Shown: in pieces, positions 35,424 through 64,000 of the stretch | How positions within the stretch are numbered: position 1 is the stretch's first letter | Layout of the letters: the number at the start of each line of letters is the position of its first letter | Assembly: GCF_041146795.1 (NCBI RefSeq) | Contig: NC_135170.1 | Coordinates: 9,971,033-10,035,032, forward strand | Source: Maylandia zebra | Taxonomy: Eukaryota > Chordata > Actinopteri > Cichliformes > Cichlidae | Direction of reading: 5' to 3' | DNA length: 64,000 bases | Made by a program: the position numbers and the translations under genes | Notes under the pieces: generated by a model | Seen by the model: only the letters and a program-made list of their open reading frames with translations | Databases searched by the model: none | Told to the model about the DNA's origin: nothing

Positions 35424-37320
35424 TTGTGACATGGACCTTGACTACACGCCTGAGTGTGCATAACACATGACTTTGACAGAAGGAGATGGCTGCGAGGTAC
35501 AAACATGTACAAACTGCACATCTCATATCCCGTGTCATTACCAGCAGACCTTCAGTGACTGTGAAGCGAGCAGCAGTAATGAAACTGTCTCTAACACGTT
35601 AAAGGATTTGTCAGTATTACACCACATGGCTTAAGACTGTTGTCACAAAATGAGAAAAGCTGACAATCTCAGGCAGGGAATCCAAAGAGGAAGTGATTTA
35701 GAGGAGAAGATCAGCACTTATTGTCTCTGTGTGCCTGATCTTCAGTGAGATACATTTTAGATAAGTACAAAAAACACGACATGTTGATATAAAGTATTTT
35801 TGTTGTTTTTTCTGTTTTGTTTTTTTTAAGTAAAATCTGTCTGAAATGTATCAGGGGGGCTATTGTGTCCAGTGTGAGTGACATATGATGATCCAGGGCG
35901 TGAGATTGAAAGACTGTCCATCTGCTGCAGCATTATAATCCACCTGCACAACAACAGATTAGCTGTAAAGTCTGCTCACAGATTTGCATTTTTTGCAGTG
36001 CAACGTGTCTCTTTGTTGGTGATTTTAATGTTATTTTGGTATGCTTCATGTATGACTCATAAAAAAGAAAAAGGAACGCAAAATTCGTTTCTGGAGTCTT
36101 TGACAAAGCTGCTTCCAACCTCCTGGCCTTCTCACACACTTCATTAAAATGTTATTTGAAGACACTCGGGGATTAGAGGAAGACTTAAGGGAGTTCCAGC
36201 TATTCAACAGTTACGTACGCAGAGCAGCTTAACCCTGCAGCTTTAGCGCAGGTGTCACACGCGCTCGTGGATTCCCTTTAGCTGTCTTGTACACAGAACG
36301 GGACAATGCAGCTTATGGCTCAAAGGTAACCGAAGATCTGAACATTTTAAAAAGAGACATTCAAATTTGTCTTAATTTAGCAGAGCAGAAACCAGACGGG
36401 AAATGATTAAGAAATTTACAGGTTAACTGTCCTAAAAACTGTAAAAGACCCATCAAATTAATCTGAGAACTGAACTTTCTCTGAACTTTGTCCAGGCAAA
36501 ACAGGACATCAGCAGACTTCAGAGAGAAAGAAATTGTAAAATGCCCCAGGAGGCCAAAACAACTACAAAATAATAAAAGTAAATGAATAAAAATTTGAAA
36601 GAAAGAGTGGTGAGCTCTGCGACTTATCCATGGAACTGTGGTGGATGATCACGGGATCCTTTCTGTGTTTATAAAATACAGTAAATTATAAAATACAGAA
36701 ATGAAGAGCACTTTACCACGAGGCAGGAAAATACAGAGAGTTTAAACATTTCATCAGCATCAGGAGGAATTCTGTAATGCATGCTGTAGTAAACGGCATA
36801 GACGTTGCTTCACAGAACAAATAAGCCTAAAATATTCTAGAAAAACAACCCAGGAGTCGTAAGTTGTGGAGTGACAGAGTAAAGTCACCGGACATTAATC
36901 TGACTGAGCTGCTTTTTATTAGATTAATGTGTCCAATTACATTTGAGCCCCTAAAAATAAAGGCATATGTACAGCCAAAGGTGGCTCTAAATACTCTCAT
37001 TTTAATATAGTAGTTATATTTTGGTTTGGTCCATTCAAGCCCTCGGCCCATCTGAGAGGCATGGTGAAGGTTTGGGTCAGCTGACTTCAGTGTTTAATAG
37101 GTAGTTGTTAGAAACTCGATCACTACGTGTTGAAGTGGTGACGCATATCACTCTAATCTCTTTGATGGTCGCGGTACAGTTCAGTTTCAAATGTGAGCTT
37201 TTGCTAACCAACATTAGCATGAGCAGAAAGCTCGCTATTCAGCATAAGAGCTATCAGGACTGTTATGTGACACTGAAATTTAGAGTTTTACAGCCTGATC
37301 TGTCTTGATGCATGATCAAT
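35424..37320. other. 3' UTR of the small membrane-protein gene and spacer
   Basis: A likely 3' UTR runs from 35424, with ATTAAA-type signals around 36143. Beyond that the sequence is AT-rich and without recognisable genes or repeats. Confidence 0.4.
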
Positions 37321-37329
37321 CATCCATAC

Positions 37330-38110
37330 ATCCATCATCTGGATGTAGTGTTTTCAACCATGACTGATTTCTTTAGTCTTCAACACTGATCAAAGATCAT
37401 TGATCACTGATCAACGGTCACTGTTCACAGAGAGTTGGGGGATGGCTGCAACCACAGCATTGTAAGATGGTGAAAGCTGTACCCTTAGGCCCCCTCCTCG
37501 ATTCAGAGATGGTCTTTCCCTTTTCACGTAAATGGCCTCCTTGACTCTGCGCTCAAACCAGCGTTCCTCCTGTCCAGGATGTGTACATCCTCATCATTGA
37601 AAGAGTGTCCACTGGCCTGTAGGTGTAAATAGACTGCTGAGTCCTGGCCTGACGAGGTAGCTCTTCTGTGTTGTGCCATCAGCTTTGCCAGAGGTTGCTT
37701 GGTTTCCCTGATGTATAAATCATGGCAATCCTCCTGGCACTTAACAGCGTACACTTTGTTACTCTGTTTGTGTCGGGGGACCTGATCCTTGGGGTCGACC
37801 GATTTTTAGCGCAGCGTGTTTTGTTGTTTAAAGGCCACGGAAACGCGGTGTTTGCAGCCATTCCCCAACTCTCTCTGAATTGTACTCATGGTCTTTGATC
37901 AATGGTCATGGCAATTTGCATATTAATGACCAAAGAACTGACCTCACAGCCCATTGTTCATTCAGTGGGCTTGTGCAAATGTACTGTTTAGAAGATTGGG
38001 GAAACCTGCAGTCAGCTGAGACTGAAGAAGACACTTGGATGAGTGACGAAATGTTTCTCCCACTGAAAACGCTTCGTCCAGATGATCAGAATCAACCTTT
38101 TGGGATACGA
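37330..38110 (-). mobile_element. Penelope-like element remnant with GIY-YIG fragment
   Basis: On the minus strand, 37754-37524 encodes a GIY-YIG endonuclease fragment: VYAVKC-type start, LYIRETKQPLAKLMAQHRRA core and an HSFNDEDVHIL stretch. Penelope-like elements of fish carry this domain C-terminal to the reverse transcriptase. The family usually reads IGET here, whereas this copy has IRET. Frames break upstream. At 38024-38105 the plus strand carries the terminal segment also seen alone at 11790-11885 (GATGAGTGACGAAATGTTTC then AAAACGCTTCGTCC). It is a 5'-truncated fossil. Confidence 0.72.
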
Positions 38111-38365
38111 CTTGATCTGTTTTATTTTAATATCTTTTTAACTTTGTTTCTCTGGTAAAGACGCAGACGTCACTCAGTCGTCCTGCTGCTGATCGGCATC
38201 TCACTGAAAAGCTGCATGCTTTTAGAAATGTGTGGGAGGATTACCTTTACAGTGTATGTTTCTCATACATGCATACAAGTAAAAACATGCTCATTTGAAG
38301 AATTACAAGCCAGACTGCACTGATACCTGGAAAAAGCTTTTATTTTGACTTCCAAAAGTTGCAGT

Positions 38366-38371
38366 TTTATT
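38366..38371 (-). terminator. farsa: Polyadenylation signal of farsa
   Basis: AATAAA on the minus strand, about 390 bases beyond the farsa stop codon at 38761. A second hexamer lies at 38339-38344. Confidence 0.5.
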
Positions 38372-38760
38372 TTTCCTGTACAAGATGATTGAATATAGTA
38401 GATCAGGGTCAAGGTGGTAAAAAAAGGCAGTTTGTAACAAATTCAAGACTCATCCTCATTCACCCAGCTGCAGTGTGGAGTTCATAAAAAAAAAAAAGAA
38501 AAAAAAAAGATGCTCTTTTGTGTTAAAGCCCTTTGAAATCAGATCTGTCTGAAGGCTGTGGTGAAAAAAAGCCCCGTCCCTTTTAGCGCTACAGTCGCTT
38601 TCAGGCCAACTGCTTTTACTGGCCGAGCTTTGATAAAGGGGACAGCGGTGGTGCCGGGCTTTGAGGAGAGACGTGGGTATGAGGTGTTACACAGTAAAGA
38701 TAAAAAGGAAAGGGTCCATCCAAATGAATAATAACATTAATAACAACAGCTGGGCGGTAC

Positions 38761-46358
<7,598 letters not shown>

Positions 46359-46743
46359 GCTGTAGCTCTACGAAGCCCGAAAGAGACCGGACGTGACGTC
46401 ACTTTCTCGGAGGCCGAACAAGCAGGAGTAGCTAGGGCTTATCCTTCTTATTTCATTGTACTGTATATTGTTACTCTTATTTGCCCTGTATGTCTACTGT
46501 AAAAACTGAACTGGAATGACTGACTGTTCGCTTTATAATTTCAAATAAAGTTCAGAAAAAAAGGAGTAGCTAGGGCGACATAAAATGGGTTACCGTAAAT
46601 ATTGTATTTCTGTGCAATTTAGTTTTTGAATTTGAAACAAACAGAGAAATTGTTTCAGAATCAAATTTCTAATCTTTTAATAAAACAAAAATAAATACTT
46701 ACTTTAGCTTTTTATGGACACCAAATATAAAGGTTTTTGACTG

Positions 46744-46744
<1 letters not shown>

Positions 46745-46796
<52 letters not shown>
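46745..46796 (+). repeat. (AAT)n microsatellite and adjoining dispersed repeat
   Basis: About 17 AAT units. They are followed at 46797-47010 by a common fish repeat recognisable from GCATTTATAAAGCGCTTTAC and CATTCACACACTGGTGGAGG. The spacer from 47010 to 48200 is AT-rich and I see no gene in it. Confidence 0.85.
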
Positions 46797-46797
<1 letters not shown>

Positions 46798-48250
46798 GAT
46801 TGCATTTATAAAGCGCTTTACAATCCCACTATTCATTCACTCTCACATTCACACACTGGTGGAGGCAAGCTACAGTTGTAGCCACAGCTGCCCTGAGGCA
46901 GACTGACAGAAGCGAGGCTGCCATATCGCGCCATCGGCCCCTCTGGCCATCACCAGTAGGCGGTAGGTGAAGTGTCTTACCCAAGGACTCTTGTCACATA
47001 CTGCTACTACTATCCATTGTTGAAAAAATGTGTTCATGACAGTGCAGATTTCTGGCATTTTGTGTAAATTTAAGCATGTAACAATTTAATTAGACAATAA
47101 GACAATTTAGTTAGACTTGTGTTTGTAACTGAACCACCTCATGTTGTGTAGCTGTCTAGATTTTATACTTATTGGGCTACATACTTATTTATTATACAGA
47201 CTATACAGTACATAAAATCAAATATCCCATGTTTTATGTAACTGAAATGTTTAATTGTGTGGGCTAAAAAATAAGACAGTTGTAGACTATATTTATATGA
47301 AACATGTATACATTTACTGCATTTGATGTATTTTAACCATATATAATACATTGTATACAATGTAACACCAGCATTTGTGTAAAGAAAAAAAAAAGGCTGT
47401 GATTTTGCTACCCCATTTGATTTCCATACAAACCTAAGAAAATTTCTCTAGATCCGCCCCTGCATAGCTAAACATTGTTTATCAGGCATTATCAATAGAT
47501 GAAATTGGACCTATTATGCTACCTACAAGCTCCATAAAAGCTAGTTTTATTTTAGACTCTACTAGAAAAACTTTGCTTGATGTACACCTCAAAGTAATCC
47601 TTACTTATCTTACACTGGGTCTTTGTGTAGCACCAAGTTCAAAAAGAGCGACTTAAGCTTCTTTTTTCCTTTGTAGCCACCGTCCTAAAGCAGACTAAAA
47701 TTGCGTTGTCATGGCAATCCAAGTATGGGCGGATATTATGGTGTACAAGGTGGTCTAACATCCCTTTTTCTGCGAAAAACGCTTTGGCCTCAGCACATCC
47801 CTTTATATAACTATATAATTGTAAATAGCTACTGGTTTAATCATAGGCAGATGTTTATGCATATAAATATGTTTTAAAAGACTGACTCCCCACGTTTCTC
47901 AAAGTGGTTTGGTCCACTGCCGACCAAAGGATGAGTGAGAAAGCGTCATTTCTATAACATAGTTACAGTCGGACTATATTTTATTGGTTACTAACCTTTA
48001 ACAAACTTTTCCGCTTCAGTGATGCCACTACATTACAGGACATTTATAACCCTAGGGGCATCTATGAACATTTAAAAAGAATAAAATAAAATCATAACTT
48101 ATTTTACCCAGTTTCCAAATGCTTATAGCTGTAATTTTGGTAGCGTTTCCAGATTTCCTTTGAGCCTGCTTAATATTACCTGTGAAATACCCCACTTTAT
48201 ATGATTATAACTGTTAGCCGATAACTTTAGTCAAAACTGTAATGAAGGCT

Positions 48251-48276
48251 TTTATTCAAAATAAAAGTCTTTTATT
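48251..48276 (-). terminator. ilf3: Polyadenylation signals of ilf3 long form
   Basis: Two AATAAA hexamers on the minus strand (48251-48256 and 48271-48276), about 710 bases beyond the long-form stop codon. The intervening 3' UTR contains an A-rich tract and an AT dinucleotide run at 48684-48730. Confidence 0.5.
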
Positions 48277-48680
48277 GATACAAACATAGTTTGTTGTACA
48301 TTAACTCAAACAAGTCCCACCCAATCCAAAAGCTACATTGAGCAGAAATGTGACTTTAAACACCAGAACGTAAAGTGTACTTTCCAGTAATCTCCAAAAC
48401 CATTTATTAAAATAACTACATCACAGTAGGTAAATTACAAAATAAGCCAAAATTACAAGCACTGGAGAAAAGTTGTTCTTGGGTCCACTGAATTGTTACA
48501 AAAACAAAAGGAAAACAAAACACACAACCCTGTAGTTTAACACCACAAGATTGTACTAAATTTCATGTGGAAATAAATGCTGTTGCCACATAACTGTTAA
48601 AGGAAACCAAGTCAGAACAAGCAAGTGAATTGTAGCATCGGCTTTCATATTTAGTGATGAGAATGGGGACTGGTAGTATC

Positions 48681-48711
<31 letters not shown>

Positions 48712-48984
48712 TTATATATATATAATTTTAAAAAAGACTAAGCACTGACCAGACCACTGAAACAGACCAGTAAATTCAGCCACAACTCTGCTTTGACACA
48801 TCAAAGTCCAGATATCTCGTTTTGTGCCCACATGTGCTACATACAAACCAAAAGCACATACGAAGCAAACATAGAAAAGGCAGAGAGCACAGGCAAGCCG
48901 TCAATCACTTTCTTTGGAGAAGGCTTGAGACACTGATGCGGGGTGCTTGGTGCTGGAGATTCACAGATGGAGGGACGCAGTCGT

Positions 48985-61120
<12,136 letters not shown>

Positions 61121-61123
<3 letters not shown>

Positions 61124-61217
61124 TGCTGTTGTGGAGACCGTGACGGCTGCTTTATCCAGTGACCCACAGTATTAAAACGGCCGTCTTGGCAGCAGATGAC
61201 TTTGCTGCTGTCTGAGT
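61121..61217 (-). other. ilf3: ilf3 exon carrying only the start codon
   Basis: This exon starts after a strong polypyrimidine tract and CTGCAG, and ends with ATG as its last three bases, followed by the donor gtaaaa. The next exon opens CCACCACCAATGCGC, so the protein begins [13 protein letters not shown] non-coding first exon ends at 62509 with a consensus donor (CAACG|gtaagt) and extends to about 62600. Confidence 0.82.
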
Positions 61218-61498
61218 CTGCAGGACGGGAAAAAATAAAAATAAAAAAATAAAAAAATCAGGGCAAAATTAAAACCCAACATTTTTTTATATTTCAAGTT
61301 TGTCGCTGTTCGACACTCAGTGGCTCAGAGGTGAAAATGTTTTTACACTTCACTGGCATCTCTGGCCCCCAGCTGCAGCAACATAGTTGGTACACATTTA
61401 CAAGCCTCAGGCACTAAACAGGCCCAGCCTCTCCTGCTCCACAGTAATAAATAAACTCGTGTCTACAAACCACAATATTTCAGAATAAAGGGCAATCA

Positions 61499-61545
61499 TG
61501 TATGTATGTATGTATGTATGTATGTATGTATGTATGTATGTATAT
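61499..61545 (+). repeat. (GTAT)n microsatellite
   Basis: About ten GTAT units followed by TA repeats in the first ilf3 intron. Confidence 0.92.
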
Positions 61546-62508
61546 ATATATTATCCAAAATAAAAATAAAAACCAGGCTGGTGTAAACAGATTAATGTGA
61601 GTGGAGGGTAACAGCAGAACCTTCATGGATGACTGAGTGTTCATCAGTGTTGTCTGACGTGATGAGTGTAGCTGCTACTGTGTTACTACAGCAAAACGCT
61701 AAGATCTGGATCAAATAGTGGCGTGAAGTGGGCGGGCAGGACTTCTCATTCAATAATAGCGACACACCCACAGGTCTCACATACTGTAGCATTCCCATCG
61801 TGGGTCTACCTTTCTGTACCTGGATACAAAGCTGACATAACGTAAAAGAGCAGAAATCTTAAACACGGCTCGTACTGCCCCGTTTTCTACGCTCCAACCT
61901 GTCAACGACTTACCGAAACATGGCACAAAGCCAAAATGAGCTCATGTCGCACTCCCCACGAGCCACTAAAGCTTCACACTGAAACGTAACCTTTACGTCA
62001 AGAAACAACCAGTCCCCGAACCCTCGCAGCTCCAACTCGTGGATTTAAAAACAGACGCCATTTTAATTCGGCGCAGAGTCTGGCTGTTGACGGCAGCTAG
62101 CTCGCATCCCCGACAAAAACCGACCGACTGCGGTTTAAAGCTGCGCAGACATGCTCCACAAATCGGGAAACACAGCCATGTGTGTTACCATTATTCCCGC
62201 CAATTGCAAAACTCGATAATATGATGCACATTAACTGAGAATTTTGAATTTAAGTTCTTGTCTGCTGCTTATCAGACACCAAAATGGTAGAGGAGACAAA
62301 ACGAGACCCCATTGAAACCTCAGCTACAGTTAGCACTAGCATGCTAGCTTTGCCGAACAATGGCAAAAAAAGCTCAACGTCTGAAGTCTACGAGCCCAAG
62401 ACAGAATATACAGTCGAGCATCTGAACTACTCTTGGTATGCAGCTTCCTTAGTATGTTCATTCCTAAATACTTAAAGTTATTATTTCGGATCTTTTCTTG
62501 TTACTTAC

Positions 62509-62700
62509 CGTTGTGTCGTTAACACAGCGCTTCACGCTAGCTCCCGGTCTCGGCAGCAGGAGCACAAATGGAAACGCCCACGATCTGGGAAGAGAATGGT
62601 GCTTATTGGACTAAATTTCCACGTGATTTGAATATTTACAAATAGAAAAGCGGAACACCGTCTTTGGGGCGTGGCTAATAATCAAGGCATTGAATTCTAA
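62509..62700 (-). promoter_or_regulatory. ilf3: Probable ilf3 first exon and promoter
   Basis: A consensus donor at 62507-62508 marks the end of a non-coding first exon. The sequence just above it (62520-62600) is the GC-richest nearby and is the likely transcription start area. I see no TATA box in a deciding position. Confidence 0.45.
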
Positions 62701-64000
62701 ACACTTGGCTGATTGATTCAGCAATGTTTGGGACTAATGTTATTGTCACGACAGTTATCTTACATAACAAATATTCGTAGTCATTTCCACCGCTTGTGTG
62801 TTACTGTGAGAGATATCCATAAAGTTTCCCCCACAAGAATAATGACAGTTATTTAAGGATTTGGTCTAAAAAGTAGTGGAAAAGGCTATTTTAAAAAGAA
62901 AAAGTAGCTTTGGTATCTTGTATGAAAAAAGGGGTTGCAGAAATTATAAAGAAAATATCACAGAATACTTTTCTTGATCCAGGTATAGTATTACAGTCTG
63001 GAATAGTCTTTTCAAATTAAAATTGTCTCACATCTTATCAAACTCAGTTCTAATCAGCTCACGAAAACTCGAAACATTTCAGCATTACATTGTTACTGTG
63101 CTGGGTATCTGGAAGTCAAACAGTTGATTTTGACACACCATCAGATACTTTTTTATCAAAGGTCTATCACCAAATTATCGTTATATATAATTTATGAAAA
63201 CTATTGTTATTTTTGTGATTCAGTTCAGTTCCAAGACTTCATGCAAACTTTGAGAAAAGCGCATTTAAGCACAATGTCAGACTCTGTGATTGGCTTTATA
63301 AAAAAATATATTATTGTGACGCATATAAAAAAATCTATCATAGGGTGAGAGGCAGGGTACACACTGGGTAGGTCACCAGTTGTGTTGCAACAACACATAG
63401 TTTACCTTTTAGGGAAATAAATATCCACATGAACCACTGCCATTTCTAAGGTTTTCCAACTCTTAAAATTACACTTCTCTCATTTATATGATGTAAGAAC
63501 CCATATGTGGGTTAGCAAAAAGATTGATAACAATGACAAACAGCTTGTTTGTGTTTGTCCAAAAGTGCAAAATCAGACTAACAGTCCCATTAAGGCTGTG
63601 ATGGAAAATTCTAACACAGACTGAACGACTCTGTTCCCATAAGATAACGAGTGGTTAAACTGAGATCTTTTAACTTTTGACCTTGAGGAGTTTAGAGTGG
63701 TAGCATACACCTCCCTTTTGCTCTGGAATGCACAAAACTGTTTGAACAGCTTTTTTTTTTTTTGTTCTTTTGCTGTGCAGCCCTGACCGCTTCACAGCAG
63801 ATTAACCTACATAAAATGAATATGTTAAAGATTCACTTTCCCTCTTTGTTGCTACTGTCTTTAACTTTTCTGTAGATTTTTAAAGCTAATGTTCACTAAT
63901 TAACATTAAAGGTTTTCAGTTTGTAACAGTTGCTGTTGTAACGCAGTGTATCGTCGCACGGCGGCGCCTCCTGTCTCATGACTGGTGCGTCACCCCCGTT
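62701..64000. other. Spacer without recognised gene
   Basis: AT-rich. 63345-63400 carries a fragment of a common fish repeat (GAGAGGCAGGGTACACACTG). The last 60 bases become GC-rich (GGCGGCGCC near 63961), which may be the edge of another promoter outside the window. Confidence 0.4.

Noticed and set aside
37524-37861. Working GIY-YIG nuclease gene
   Set aside because: The frame is broken upstream, a core glycine appears replaced, and no reverse transcriptase domain remains.
38024-38105. Complete hammerhead ribozyme
   Set aside because: The core strands do not match the consensus (extra G, very short second stem), so it is kept only as a question for a consensus search.
46745-46796. CRISPR-like or other regularly spaced array
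   Set aside because: It is a plain AAT microsatellite without spacers, and no CRISPR array exists in the window.
47400-48020. Possible further mobile element in the farsa-ilf3 spacer
   Set aside because: The sequence has a repeat-like feel, but I found no ends, duplication or coding trace to support a call.
62284-62475. A 63-codon plus-strand open frame above the ilf3 start
   Set aside because: It lies antisense to the first ilf3 intron, has no recognisable domain and no clear continuation exon. It is most likely chance.

Overview
The window is vertebrate nuclear DNA, almost certainly from a ray-finned (teleost) fish, and the repeat families look most like a percomorph or cichlid. Genes are split into many GT-AG exons. 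Introns and spacers hold Tc1, hAT and piggyBac-type DNA elements, a Penelope-like remnant, LINE and SINE fragments, and microsatellites. I rebuilt four full gene models by joining exons whose phases agree, and each gives an uninterrupted protein of the expected family length.

Layout. 1-640: decayed Tc1-type transposon. 1.3-19.4 kb, minus: slc44a2 (choline transporter-like protein 2), with two alternative first exons and two alternative last exons. 20.2-21.4 kb: two retroviral-type LTRs with primer binding sites in inverted, head-to-head orientation, and a hAT-type element inserted between them. 22.7-27.0 kb, plus: gcdh (glutaryl-CoA dehydrogenase), 11 exons, 440 aa. 27-33.8 kb: spacer with LINE and Tc1-type remnants. 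33.9-35.4 kb, plus: a two-exon gene for a 174-aa single-pass membrane protein that I cannot name. 37.3-38.1 kb: Penelope-like remnant with a GIY-YIG coding fragment. 38.3-46.4 kb, minus: farsa (cytosolic phenylalanyl-tRNA synthetase alpha subunit), 13 exons, 497 aa. 48.2-62.6 kb, minus: ilf3 (NF90/NF110), 855 aa in the long form or 688 aa in the short form, which uses its own last exon. 62.6-64 kb: no gene seen.

The genes are housekeeping or metabolic (choline transport, lysine/tryptophan breakdown, tRNA charging, dsRNA binding) and do not form an operon-like unit. Their human counterparts all lie on chromosome 19p13, so this is a conserved neighbourhood. No bacterial-type system, CRISPR array or clearly new multi-gene system is present. 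The most unusual items are the inverted LTR pair with its nested insertion, the unnamed membrane-protein gene, the doubled isoform choices of slc44a2 with a hairpin beside one of its 5' splice sites, the conserved NF90/NF110 exon switch, and a 23-bp exact copy of gcdh exon sequence inside a downstream gcdh intron.
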